This document shows positions 47,101 to 59,256 of a stretch of 64,000 nt of DNA, piece after piece. A model generated the notes under the pieces. The model made no database searches. It was not told where the DNA came from and was given only the letters and a program-made list of their open reading frames with translations. The stretch spans positions 682,001-746,000 of the forward strand of contig JAGMVK010000009.1 of NCBI GenBank assembly GCA_020747065.1. Reading direction: 5' to 3'. The position numbers and the translations under genes were made by a program. Numbering within the stretch: the stretch's first letter is position 1; every line of letters begins with the position of its first letter. The DNA is from Cadophora sp. MPI-SDFR-AT-0126 (taxonomy: Eukaryota > Ascomycota > Leotiomycetes > Helotiales > Ploettnerulaceae).

Positions 47101-49889
47101 GACTCACAATTTGACGATTCAATACAGATATCGGGCCAGGACGGCATTGAGGATGAAGAGGTCAATCGACAGTTTATGAGTGATACACAACCTATTGCTG
47201 AAGGAGAAAGTTCTTCCGAACCTGATTTGCCCGCTCTACCGGAAGACCTTTCTACATTACCCGCTCTACATGACGGCATGGCACAGGTAGGGATGGTTAT
47301 TGTCTTCAAGCATTACGAGCTGCGTGGATGGCAGCCTGAGCTGTCTGATTATGTTACCGCTCAAATTACTTCGGTGCCGGACCGGGGTGAAATTAGTCTG
47401 TCCCTCGCCAAGAGAGACAGAAAGACAACCGAAAAGGCAATCGATCCAAATACCGGTAAGAGAATTTACGACAAGTTCGAGATGCCCAGCGATGACGAGG
47501 ATGACGAAGAGGACGACGGACAGCTTTCCCTTACATTCAGTCAACTCATTGAGCCAAGAATTGTTCAGGAAGCTTCCTTTGCTGTCGCCGAAGTGTCACT
47601 GGAGGATGACCAGAAGAACGGTACCCAGGAACGTACCGATCACGATATTGATTTGGATGGGCCACAGAAAACCAACCAGGTGGATCCAATTGTCAGAGAT
47701 GAAAATGCTCCCACTAAAGAAGCACCAAGTGCGGACGAATCCACGACTTTAAGCCACGAGCAAGAGCTTCTCGAGAATAACGAGGACGAAGTGCCTGAAG
47801 CACAATACTCTCATGTCACCGAAACCCCTCTCAATTCTGATGCCCCTGACTCGTATCGGCAAGACCGCCAGCCGGACGAGGACCTCGAAATGTCGGAGCT
47901 ATCTCCCCAAGAATCCCGGGATCAAGGAACGGTCGCCAACATACCCGAGAATGGCCAGCAGATGGGCGCCGCAGATCTACAACGCGATGACCATGCAAAT
48001 GGACCAGGAGAAGCCGACGAGATGCAAGTAGATGCCCCTTTCAGCCAAAAGAATCCTGGAACACCTGCCTTGGGAAGAGATGACCAGTCACCGCCTGACA
48101 TTGACTACTTAGGTGAATCGGTTCCCGAAGAAACACGGCTGAAAGTAGCTCGCATGATGAAAGATGCCGGGTTCCGCTCCAACGTCCCATCGTCAATTTT
48201 GAGAGGTCCCGATGGCATACAAACCCCTGGTGAGGCCGCATCGTTCGAAAGACTTTTAAAGGAGATGACCAGGATCGACACTAATAGCGATAAGGAGAAC
48301 GCAGCGGACAAAGAGACCCAGAGTCAGCCATACTCCCCAAAGTTCAACGGGCTTGGATCTTCGCCTTTCAGAAAGCCAAGAGAGTCTTCTCGAACCCCAA
48401 CTAAGGTACGACAGCTAGCTCCAAATCAAATTTCACCAGATCGACCGCCTGCTTCGAGTTGGGAAATTGTAGATGGGGATTTTCGAAGTTCCCCTCCACA
48501 ACAATCATTGGAATCAGAGGAAGAAGGACAATCTAGCTGGGTCACAGTTGACCAAACTCAAACTCAAGCTCAGCATCCTAGTCCTCTACCCTTCGAAACC
48601 GCTACTACGGTCGAGCAGGGCCGGGTTCTGAGCCCTTCTCTTCCAGCCGAGGCTGCTACATCTCATGTTCAGGACCGGACTGGATCTCATGGTTCTCTCT
48701 TCAAAACAACTATGGACAACTCCGAGAAGCCCCAAAAGCCAACGCCGGCTAAGAAGGTCCCAATTGGAAAAGCACAAGCATATTGGGAGCAGTGGCAAGC
48801 AAGGAAACGGAGGATGAGCAGTGATTCAGACTCCGATTACGAAGACGCCGAAACCAGTACCAAGAACTCACCCGAACGATCGAAGTTAAGTCTTGAGAAT
48901 GGTCCTGCTGCGAGTGTCAAGTACCCGAAGCTTTCACTAGATTCATCTTTTACTAGCCAAGTCACCGATCATGGACACCAACCGGAACCGGATCTTGACG
49001 ACACTGTAATTGCCATAGACTCGCCAGTGGCGCCTAGTCTCAACTCACCCAATCGTTCCCCGCAACCCGAGCGTGTAGAGGTGCAGCAGTCAACTCATAA
49101 AGACAAAGGCAAATCTGCCCAGGCTGAGTCCGCGTTGCGTCCTGAAGCGGCCTCCCACTCCATGCGAGCTCCAATAAGAATGCCCACGAGGCCATCGGAT
49201 GATTCACCTGACGACGAACTTCCTTCCTTAGAAGCGCTCTCACAGGTACGTTTTATTCAGCATCGTGACGAATACAGGATTGACCAGTAACTTAGCGGTC
49301 TGCTACAATCAAACGAGAAAGCTTAGGGCCACTGAGGACAAAGAATTCTGCAAAAGTTGATGCGGAGTATAAGAAGCTTATGGCTGCAGTGGACGAAGAA
49401 AGCTCCGAGGATCAAACAACGCCAAAAGCATCTCAGAAGCAGAGGCAAGCTTCGAATTCCAGGTCTTTAAAGAGTAGAGCTTCAGAGAGCCATACTACCG
49501 AGCGAACAGCATCTCAGCCATCCAAGAGCAAAGCATCTGAGCGAGCTGCATCTCAGTCACGCAAGACTATGCCCCGCGATTCTCAGCCTCGCGCTTCACA
49601 ACCCATTCCAGCAGGATCCCAATATATGGACCTCACACTCTCAAGCGATGCTGAGCCTGAGCCAGTACCAGCTTCTGCAGTTGTTGAAGAGCCTTCCCGC
49701 CGTAAGGCTTTTAGAAAATACAACTTGATGAGTGATGACGATGAGGATTTTGAAGGTAGCCCTGGCTGGGTCCCAAAGAAGGGAAGCTCAGTTACCAATC
49801 CACCTAGGCGACAAACCAGCGTTGGGCTCAGAAATTCTTCCCAGACGACTAAGAATGCTCGGAATCGGAGGCAGACTACCAACGAGTAG
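44173..49889 (+). CDS. Coilin-like nuclear protein (ubiquitin-like N-terminus, Tudor-like domain)
   Basis: The model is join(44173..44426,44496..49245,49296..49889), 1865 aa. The first ~125 residues (LRVTVRRHGLPETPILWSID, then QLLEQINEVIPVE, WGLEDYAVEL, IIRPLLTQDLRVRQISGRHQISDDG) match the fungal ubiquitin-like domain I associate with DUF7357 and coilin N-termini. Long acidic and Ser/Asp blocks, a short RS/KS repeat (about residues 375-390) and many Glu/Asp/Ser tracts follow. Near 888 is WDPQQRGGWSQKGKRK. At about 1012-1060 is VGMVIVFKHYELRGW, then LSDYVTAQITSVPDRGEISLSL, resembling the coilin Tudor-like fold. Intron 1 uses donor GTTCGT and produces EVIIRPLL. The start may be Met44173 or the adjacent Met44176. 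Coilin identity is inferred from domain order, and the gene is certain. Confidence 0.75.
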
Positions 49890-50988
49890 ACGGTATGGGC
49901 ATACGGAGGCAGGAAATACTATATTGTATATGATATTGTGGTTTGCTTTGATAATTGCGAAAGATACCAAAGCGTTTCATTGGCGTAATGACTGGCTAGG
50001 CGTTTGGGACATTTGGTTGATGGTCTTGGAGCTAGTTACTAGCAATCAAAGAAAGATCAATTCAGTGCAGTCACCATGAGACTTTAGCAGTGCGCTGATG
50101 ATGATTCTGCTTCCCAAAAGTTACCTCATCAACCCAACCAAAGGCTCTTCTATTTCCCGATGCCCTTTCATCCGCGCTCAAAGAAATCCATTGAAACACA
50201 TGTTCCCGAAGTTCACTGGAGAGAATGGTTGGTGTTGCTTAACCCTCATGTTTCATCGGCCCAAATAAAAAGGCCGCTCATTGGGCCACGCACCATCGCT
50301 TCCCACCATCACGGCTGCAGCAAAGCCGCAGCCTAGCAATCCGTCGAAACCTATTTTCGAGTCAAAGCTCTTGCACTCCTTTCATGCTCTTGTAATGTGT
50401 CAAGAAGACTCGTTCTGAGACGGGTATGCCCAACGGCAACCCTTTTTCTTTCAAGCTTGAGGGGCAGGTACCAAGAAGGGAGTCATTGGATTGCGCTGCA
50501 TTACGATGCGATGTGCTGGGTTGTGAATCACCTGCATGACATGGCATTTGGCATTAGTGAGTGCAGCCTGTCAAGCCAAAGTCGAGATGAGAAGTTGAGG
50601 CTGCCCTGCTTTAATCCTTGCTCGGCTCACAACTTGACTTCTCTCTTTCTCCTCACACTCATCCTTCAAGATACCTTGAATCATAAATTGTTTTTGGGGC
50701 AAGACTTTTTGAAACTTTTCTTTATTTTTACTTGTACACATTTTTATTATTTTAGTTACGACTACGAAGCCGGGACTGGAATTACAGGATCTTTGTCCAA
50801 GATTTGCCGCACTCATCTATCCAATCCCATCTTCGCACGTACGAGCTCATTGCGTATTGAAGCAGCCTCACTCTGCCTACGTCAAGTCTGAGAATAAGAA
50901 GGACAGAGGGCAAAAACTCAGTCAGCTAGCGACGACTCAACAGGTCACTCATCCGATCACGACTCGCTGTAAATTTCCAAAAACCAAA
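49890..50988. other. Intergenic, no gene recognised
   Basis: This holds the 3' flank of the coilin-like gene and the leader of the next gene. The frame upstream of 50989 lacks an ATG. Confidence 0.45.
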
Positions 50989-51607
50989 ATGAAAGTATCC
51001 ACTTCACTCACGGCCATGCTTCTTCTGCTCCTCTCAGCGCATTCTCAAATATCCCGCGCTTTATTCATAACATCGTCTATACCATCCACACCCGCATCGC
51101 CAGCTTCAGCGTTACAAGCCCCATCGACATCTTTCTCGAGTCTATCCAGTCTGTCGACGTCAAGTTCGACGTTAGCGCAACCAACGACGACAGAGATTGA
51201 TGAAGCGATGATCACGCCCAAACCGGATTTCAAGCCTGGGGATGAGCTGGAGTTGAGTCTAAAGCAGAAGTGGCATATTACCACTTATTGGAGTTGTGTC
51301 ACGTTTGGGCAGGATAGGGTGTTTTGTGGATGGTAAGTAGTCTTGTCTCGCCTATCTTCTATTTTCGGTCAGATTCTCGATGCCCGAAGAATTGCTGCAC
51401 TGTCCTGGCTTTGTTGTGGGTTCTAGACGAGGTTTTCACGTCTGAAGTAGAGGGAGGAAGTGACGAGAATTTCTTCTAACATCAATTAGGCATGAGCCAG
51501 TCCGCCCAGGAGGCGATGAGATTGCCGCTGCAAATGGGAGGCCGGACACGAGAGCAGCGGCGCTGGCGGCTGGTGCTTTGGTACTGGCTTTTGCTGTTGC
51601 TTTATGA
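50989..51607 (+). CDS. Small secreted or membrane-anchored protein with CVT..CGWHEP motif
   Basis: The model is join(50989..51332,51490..51607), 153 aa. A signal peptide is clear (MKVSTSLTAMLLLLLSAHSQ.., cleavage near 25). A Ser/Thr/Pro-rich stalk follows (about 30-75), then a compact region WSCVTFGQDRVFCGW|HEPVRPGG whose two Cys could form a disulfide; the Trp codon is split by the 157-nt intron. The last ~18 residues are hydrophobic (AAALAAGALVLAFAVAL) after a small-residue/Asp stretch, fitting a GPI-attachment signal or a C-terminal anchor. I know similar small fungal proteins but no function. A surface or cell-wall location is inferred. Confidence 0.75.
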
Positions 51608-51892
51608 TGAGCGATGAAAATGTAGTGTCGTGATCATTATCTTGTACATGATAACGAAGTTTTGACGACTAGGGATCGCGACGAGTACGTTATGCGAGCT
51701 GCTCAGCATGAAATATCCAGCGAGGCGTTTTGGGTATCTGGACTTTGGTAGGGCGTTTTTGGAAGTTGTGATCGGTTCGGTCTTTCACAGAATTCCGCCG
51801 GAGAAGCGCCTCTAGGTGGAGAATTCTGTCCAGCAATCCCCAGTGGAAAAGAGGCGTCCGGAACTTAGACCGACGAATTCGAACCATTTTGT

Positions 51893-53176
51893 TCAGTCGA
51901 TGGTCTTAACTTGAATGTCAATGCCGTTTCCGTTCTGTCTCCTCATAGCTTTCCTCCAACCTTGAAATTTCGGATTCCTCTCCTCTCCAGATCCCCAAAG
52001 TTCCGCCTCCCTTTCCCTCTCACAAACACAAATAGATCTCGGTCTGGACTTTTCCGAATTTAGATCCATCGTGGAAATTTCGTTGTCGAAATCTTGACAG
52101 CTCTGGCAGCACCTTGGATCTCTGAGCTCGCAACCTTCGCAAATGACGAGAACAAGATGGCATCCTTTCGATCGACACTTGCTCAGTCTATCGCATGGAC
52201 CGTGACACATATGACATGTCGATACTGGATCAAAACTTGCAGATGCATCCAGCCCAGTGGACCCTCTAGCATCAAAAACGTAGTTCCTACCTCGAAACAG
52301 CGAGTCTTCGGGGGCCTTCCTTCCTAGTCTGATCTCCTCATCCATCCATGTCAAGTAAGCAGCAATTCCTCCTTTCAACGTGCACACTCTATCGCCACCA
52401 TTCTTCTCCATATTCTCCTGCAGGAATCTAGCTCCCTTCTCACATCGGATCCCGCCTGTACAATAAGTCATGATCTGTCTCCGTCCAGGTGATATACTTC
52501 CATGCCCACTCATCTGCCTCTTCACATACTGCGGCCACTGCGAGAACCTCCTGATCGGCGGTCTCAAAGCCGCCTCGCCCGTCTTCGGGTCCACAAAGTA
52601 CCCAATGCGTGACTCGTAATGGTTGCGGACATCGAGAAGCATAATATCATAATCATTATGGCACCTCTCGTGAAACTCCTCTGGGCTGAGACTCTCGATT
52701 TGATCCCATTGAGTTGGGATATAATTCGTGACTCCCATCGGCGTGATCTCAGACGTGACACGTACACTCGCTGGAGCGCCACCAAACACACATGCACATC
52801 CTCCTGTCGTCGGTTTAAAGAATTGGGTTTGCTTCTCTGGAGTAGAGAGATCTAGTCCAGAGAATGACCAGTGCGACATGCATTCTTGCATGTACTCTTC
52901 GATGGCACTTTTCGTGCCACCAACAGTGATGTTGAAGCCTTCTTTTGCTATGCGGATCTTGCCTCCTAAGTTGAGTTTCTGGGTGAGGCTTGTGTGGAAT
53001 GAGGCGAGTGAGGAGGGATCAGCTGCCTCGGTGTCGTACGAGGCCGGAAGGGAAGGAGTGGCATCGAAATATCGGTAGAAGAGAAGGACGAGTCCGTCGC
53101 CGGATTTTGATGCTGAACAGGTGCATGTAAATGCCACAGGATCGGATAATCCGGTCGGGAGGCGCGATTCTTTCAT
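51893..53176 (-). CDS. Rhodanese-domain protein, TSTD2/TrhO-like
   Basis: A single exon, 427 aa from Met53176. Residues about 15-125 form the ferredoxin-like N-terminal domain of the UPF0176 family (LVLLFYRYFDA.., LGGKIRIAKEGFNITVGG). The rhodanese domain contains DIMLLDVRNHYE and the active loop TYCTGGIRCEKG, with candidate Cys239 and Cys245. The C-terminus has a Cys-rich cluster (CHMCHGPC, CRSKGC, CEGC, CCQSC) that probably binds zinc. Bacterial TrhO (YceA) makes 5-hydroxyuridine in tRNA, and human TSTD2 is its relative, so tRNA modification is the likely role (inference). The frame stays open to an upstream ATG at 53506 with a basic SLPARRFHTSTH segment that resembles a targeting peptide. 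The start is therefore uncertain. Confidence 0.88.
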   Translation of the reverse strand: MKESRLPTGLSDPVAFTCTCSASKSGDGLVLLFYRYFDATPSLPASYDTEAADPSSLASFHTSLTQKLNLGGKIRIAKEGFNITVGGTKSAIEEYMQECMSHWSFSGLDLSTPEKQTQFFKPTTGGCACVFGGAPASVRVTSEITPMGVTNYIPTQWDQIESLSPEEFHERCHNDYDIMLLDVRNHYESRIGYFVDPKTGEAALRPPIRRFSQWPQYVKRQMSGHGSISPGRRQIMTYCTGGIRCEKGARFLQENMEKNGGDRVCTLKGGIAAYLTWMDEEIRLGRKAPEDSLFRGRNYVFDARGSTGLDASASFDPVSTCHMCHGPCDRLSKCRSKGCHLVLVICEGCELRDPRCCQSCQDFDNEISTMDLNSEKSRPRSICVCEREREAELWGSGEERNPKFQGWRKAMRRQNGNGIDIQVKTID

Positions 53177-56100
53177 GCTTAAAATTTGTTTGATATGAGT
53201 TGATGTGTGGAAGCGACGAGCTGGGAGCGAGATGGAGAATTGGGAAAATTGGGCCGCGACCACGTGAAATTTGAAACAAGCATCTAACGTGCCTGACTTC
53301 TCATACGTCGAGTCAAAGAATGACAGATAGTATCGAATAGTTGATAACCTGTCAGTCTTGGCACAATCATCTCCCTTCAGCATTTGAAGGCATTTAGGCT
53401 TTTTTAAAAGACGGGTCACGTTACGACCGTCCCGCTTTTCCAGGTAGTTTGGGGAGACTTTTACAGTTTGAGGCATAAAATCAATGGATGTCTCGAAATT
53501 AAACATTATATGAGACGAAAGCTTAGTCTCGATGGATTTGAGAGTGTGTAATCAACGAGGAGAGACCACCAGGGGGCCAAAAAATCAGAAATCTAAGAAT
53601 CCTAGGAAACGGCGGGAATCTATTCAAACTTCATCTAATACACATCATCGAATGCACACTCTTGTATCATATGCTCGAGTACTAGTTCAATTTTTAGCTT
53701 AATGATATATCGTAGAATCGAAGATTCCAATGGGGATTCGGATATTTGGATCACTAAACCTGGAATCCGTCGTCAATTCTGACACCCCCTTGTGGACTCT
53801 TAATTAGAAACTGGTAAATGTCGGCAGCAATACCTATGGTTGCTTCAATACGAAAGGATTTTCTACCTGGTGTTGGGTAGGGATCTTTTCTTTCTGAGGA
53901 CCAAGACAGAGTGACGTTGAGCTACAGGCTAGTGATCAAACAATGTTGATTGCTGTTCTCCACGATCGATAGAAACGAATTCGTTATACCTTTTGCCCAC
54001 AAGGTGCAGCTGCCATTCTTTGCTTCGGGAAATGCTCGACTTGCTCAAATCGTTGAATGACCAGGCATTCTTGGTCCCATCTATCAGTTGGTATTTAAAC
54101 GATGTGACTCCTTGATTTCGATGAATTGCCATCCTCAAATGCCATCCAGGCTCGATTGTTTACGGCCTCCACTCTCATGCTCGCTTATCTCAAACCTTAA
54201 GGACAAAAATGTCGTCGCACAGTCCGTGTTTTAGACTGAGTATACGAATGAAGAGGTCTACATGTATAATACACTTTCCGAAGATGCCGCAAATCACGAC
54301 TGGGTGCAAGAGCCCGTCCAGCCACACGGATGCATGTTCCAGCCTGGCAAGAATGAGTCTTTGAAAGCTCGTGAGGCGGAGCATGCTGTAGATGGGAATA
54401 GACAAACAAGGCCCAATAAAGACGAAACCTCTAACAGACCGAATCTAGATCGTAACTAAAACATGTTGTCCATAATCGAGACATAAACATACGAAAAGCA
54501 AAATATGCTAGCAGCCTTTCTGTACCAAGCAAAGCCCTCTACCATCAACTAAGCAACCGTCTAGTCTTGACATCCAATAGTACAGTGTATTTCCTCTTGA
54601 GTATCCCCAAAAGTAAATCTACGTTCCCTAGTGATAAAACATCTCCCTTGCTCTTGCGAGACACGCTTTTCCCGTTCTATATTGCGATGCCATCCGGACA
54701 AGCTCCTACAAACTAGAACTACACTTTGTGCGCCGACCAAAGAAACAACAGATGATACGAAAAAGATGTGGTATGGAGAGAAGGAGTATGTGCGCTGTCG
54801 TTGCATGGGAGACGGGTCGGCCGAGGGGCGAAACCTGGTGGTAATCGAAGTTGGCATTCGAGAGGTTCGAAAGGTATGGAAACTAGAGAAATAATTCGGG
54901 GAGATTCGAAGGACAGCATGTTTCGCTCAAGTTGTCTATTCTTTTCGCATCGGCGTAAAGCAATGGCTGTTCATCTGCCTTTGCCCCAGACTACAATAAT
55001 TGTTAGTCTTCGTTCTGTCGCAGGTGGCTGGGCTTGGAGTAAGGTAGACTTTCAAGGATCCGGAGGGGCGACATCCACGGGCTTCTCGGGAGGTTCTTCG
55101 TCGTAGGACATGGTGATGAAAATCTCGAGTCGCTGAAAGGGGGGATCTCAGAAATGCGACGAATTTGTTGTGTTTTCGGGTAGGCAAAGAGGCGCAAGCA
55201 GAGATGGACGGAGAGATCAACCTCGCAGACAGGACCCTGGGGAGATAAAGAGTAATAAGGAGAGTCGCAAATAGAATGGACGAAAAGAATGAAGAAAAAG
55301 GTTTGTTGAAGGCGAGACATCAGCTCCAGGTGTTTTTTCAAAATCTGTGACAATGCCCTATGGCCTGCCTGTGAGCCGGGCGCGGTGCCCTTACTGGCCT
55401 AGCGTGCATTATCTGCGAAAAGCAATCTGTACTTACCGGGGTAACCCTCCTCGTCAGACTATAACAAGTTTGTTTACCATCGCTGATGGGAGGCAGCATG
55501 TCGAGTGTTGTTCAATCGTGAGATGGAACGCAACTGCAAGTCGAACTTCAAGCAGGTCCACAATGTGGATCGCGGCCGGGTAGACTAAGGTATGGGAGGG
55601 TACTGCACTCGTACTGATGACCCACTCCCATGCAGCATCGCGAACAGGGCACACTTCATCTCTTGGCATCCCTACACATACATACATACATACATACATA
55701 CATACATACACGTTGCGATGACGAAAGTCCATCAGTTTCTTGCCTTCTATTTTCTTATTCAGCCTGCCTTTTGCTCATCCCCCAACTAGAGAGCATGTTC
55801 GATCGGTCCAGAAATCTTGAGAAAGTGTCGTCTCTTTGTCAGTAATCTTCAGTGCTTTCAGTCCTTTGGCAATCTCTTTGTATGCATGCCTTTCGCTCGC
55901 TCTTCAGCGGATCGTATACATGTGCGTCCTACCTACACTGCGGTCGATGAAGCAGCTTCAGTCACTGCTCTGCCACGTCGCAAGGTCATCGTGACCGACA
56001 AGCTAAACCCTTAGTCTCATTGGCTTCAAGATCATTCTGCTCCATGCCTACCTACATTCGAAACCGCCCCGGCTACGGACACAAGGCTGCATCCCGTAAT

Positions 56101-56415
56101 CGGGCAAACGCCTTCAAATAGGCGAGTCAAATCAGCACAGGAGTTACTGCAGATTGATACCTTCCAACCAGCGGTGAAAGATCCTTCCTGACCGCTATGT
56201 GGAAGTCACAGATCCGCACTTGTCTCTGGATCCGCAGTTATGAGTATCTTCCTCACCCCGTCATCATCTCCCGGTAATCATCCAAGAAACAACTGTGCTA
56301 CAAACTCTTTTCAGCCTCTAATATTTACTCCCGCAAATGCGTACCGAGGGCAACCATCCGAAAATCTGACATCAACAATCAGATCCCAGCGATCGAATCT
56401 TGTAGTACCAGACAA
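53177..56415. other. Large divergent intergenic region with a microsatellite
   Basis: 3.2 kb without a supportable gene. The part at about 53570-53870 is AT-rich. No transposase, reverse-transcriptase or integrase motif is seen in any frame. Confidence 0.45.
55675..55711. repeat. (CATA)n tetranucleotide microsatellite
   Basis: About nine tandem copies of CATA/ACAT are visible directly in the sequence. Confidence 0.95.
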
Positions 56416-59256
56416 ATGCCGACTACCGAAAGCACAGTCGCTTCGAATCAGAATGGGAAAGAGGAGAGTGGAAAGTACAACCAGCTTTATGTCGACCTAG
56501 TCGCCACTGAGCTTTTTCAAGCTGGGCAATCTATATGGAGCCAGAGTCCTAGGTTGTATATCATTCTTCGAGAGATCGGCCGCTTGTCTCTATTTGACAA
56601 CCTTAATGAAAACGGCATCAGCGACTTGTGGCTTCCAATCATTTCTGAGTCGATGCTCGAAGTCCTCATCCCGATTGACGTGCGCCATCAATTCATCCAG
56701 GCTCAGCGTCATGTTTGTGGTCAACCGGTGGATTTCCATCTCGGGTTTCCGAGCAGCCACGGTCATTTTGCACCCCATAGTCACCCTCCATTCCAAAGCC
56801 GTCGACATATCGGGGATGGCAGTTTAGGGTCTGTGGATGAAGTATTGAGCCTCACTGATGGCCAAATTTATGCCAGGAAGAGCATCCGACGTACAAGCTG
56901 TGTTACCATCAACAAAAATCGCGTCCAGGCATTTCAAAGAGAGCTATATGCATTGAATCAGATCAGGCACAGGCATTGTGTCAAGATTGTGAGGCCGTCT
57001 TTTTTCCTCAAAATATTTCCCTGTCCTGCCCCGCGGTACACTCCATCATGCTCGTCTGTCCGAAATCAGATCGTGTGCTTGACAGCTCCACCTCGCTCTC
57101 ACATTTATGTTTTCTTCGAGCAACTGCGGCTTGTTTTTTGCTTTGATTCATGAGGTTGACGCTGACAAAAGAGTTGGTAGGTCGGAAGTTATACTACCTC
57201 ACGTGATTTGGCCATTGTCATGTCACCATTGGCCGACACTGATCTTCAAGGATACCTGGCTCATGCCGGCGACTCTTTTGAATCCAATATATTGTTTCCA
57301 GTCAGACATTGGTTCGGATGTCTGGCTACGGCAGTTCACTACCTCCACCTGAATCATATCCGGCATCGCGATATAAAGCCAGGAAACATCTTGGTGCATA
57401 ACCGACAAGTTTTGCTCGTTGACTTTGGACTTGCGTGGGACTGGAAGGATTTCACGAGCTCTACTACATCAACCAACTGCGGGTTTACGCGCCCCTACGC
57501 GGCCCCTGAGGTCATAATGAGCAAGAAACGTGGCTCTTCTTCTGACATTTGGAGCCTCGGGTGCGTGTTCTTCGAAATGGCCACTGTACTCAAGCGGAAG
57601 CGTGTTCTGGAGTTGCAAGACTTCTTCATCGAGCGATCCGATAGTTCACACTTCTACAATAATGAATCCGGGATCGTTGCGTGGGTCGAAGACATGAACA
57701 GTCTATCAAGTATTGACAACGCACCATTCTTTTGGGCTAGTAAAATGCTCCAGGTGAACGGAAAAGAAAGACCGTCAGCTGCTACGCTGGTGAACCTCAT
57801 CAACAATCACATGTCCGAGACCGAACCTGGCGCCTACGTTGGGAGATGTTGTCAAAAGCTTAATCAGGATCTCGCCAGGACCGCTGCCTGCGGAAGGTGC
57901 AGCGAAGCTGTGGCGACCAATGTTAGATATCCTCTTCTCCAAACACGAATCATCACTAATTATACTGCAAGGAATCTGTCGGTGCTACCTTGTGTCCGCA
58001 ATGCGAGCATATCTATAGCGCCAGCTATATCCGTCATTCTATTGATATCTCCCCCGGAAGGTGGCCTGTACCATGCATGGTGTCCTCATTCTTTCCGACT
58101 TTCATGATTCAACATCTCACCAAGACATACCTGAACGGCTTCACGAAAAGCGTTGTCTCGAATGGCCAGTGGGAATCCCACAATCTGCCTGTCAAACTAT
58201 CTTGCATTCCAAATCTACCACTTGCTCTGACTCTACGGAAGTTCTTACCCACATGCGACCTCATGTCGCTTCAAAGAGACCCTGGTACCGCAATAGACTT
58301 CAGAAGTCCCTTGCCTCTTGGTCTGCATAATATTGATTTCCAAGCCCTGGCTGGAAATCTTAACAATTATCTTGATGGAATTGTGGACAATCACCTAACT
58401 GCCGAATGCATATCCTTTCTATTACAATTCCGTACTGGCGATCATTCAAGCCGAGTCTTATACCGGCTATTTACATGGTTTCATGATTACAGACACCAAG
58501 TTAGCATGCACTGATTGAACCTCAAGTTTTAGCGAATGCTGACTTTGGTAGATGCTCAAACGCGAAGTTGTCATCATGAGAAGCGCCATCAAGCTTATTG
58601 CCATATACAGGATCATCATGCAAGCCCTGCTACTAGACATGCCCCAGTCTTTCAGAGCGGGCCTGTTCGGTGACCAAACTGGTCCGCAACCTTGCAGCGA
58701 TAGGCAGCGTCAATCCCCATTGCTTCTCTCTCTTCAATTGAAAGTGGCCTTCTACAACCTACAATGCAGGATACTGAAGCAAGTGCTTACCGGGCTCCAG
58801 GATCTTATGGAATCACCAAAGGCATGGACGTCCTGCCTCTTCATCTCTATGTGTTTGGCCTTCCTCGTTGAGCGCATCGATATCGCCAGCACAGAACGCC
58901 TGAAACTCTCACTGAGATCAGCCAGATTAGAAGAAGATGAAACCGAAATGCTCATGAATGTAGAGGATTACAGCCGCAGTGTTGAGGACTTGGTATTTTG
59001 TCGCATATACCGGCCTATCAGCGCGAACATGCGGAGTAGGGGAGCTGTGCGCACCTCGGCGGGCTCGGTATTAGTCCACATACTCGGAGACTTGCGGGAC
59101 TTACTTGGTGAGTGTTCACAGCAACGATAAAGAACAAAGTCCATGAGGCTGACCTAAACTCCTACAGATCTTGAGAATGCTCGGAATGCAGCAACTGGCC
59201 CCCAACACTCTTCTCGACTTGTTCTTTCGTTACTGGACCTAGTGGATCACATGTAA
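56416..59256 (+). CDS. Protein kinase with zinc-ribbon-like motif and long C-terminal domain
   Basis: The model is join(56416..56988,57181..57921,57972..58499,58552..59107,59168..59256), 828 aa. Residues 1-130 form a globular leader. The kinase runs from about 137 to 405: glycine loop IGDGSLGSVDEV, Lys155 in YARKSIRR, catalytic loop HRDIKPGN (Asp255), DFG Asp272, and YAAPEV. Two CxxC pairs follow (Cys428/431 and Cys446/449), assembled only when the 50-nt intron 2 (GTTAGA..CACTAATTATACTGCAAG) is removed. About 375 further residues are largely helical with no family recognised. All four introns keep phase, so the three apparent frames are one gene. Ser/Thr specificity is likely from HRDIKPGN. 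The role is unknown. The 192-nt intron 1 is longer than most here. Confidence 0.82.

Noticed and set aside
53177..56415. Transposon or repeat-induced-mutation relic
   Set aside because: Some AT-rich patches exist, but no terminal repeats, target-site duplication or transposon protein motif can be seen by eye.
57208..59130. Kinase, zinc motif and C-terminal frames as three separate genes
   Set aside because: Splice sites with branch points join them in phase and complete the CxxC pair, so one gene is the better model.
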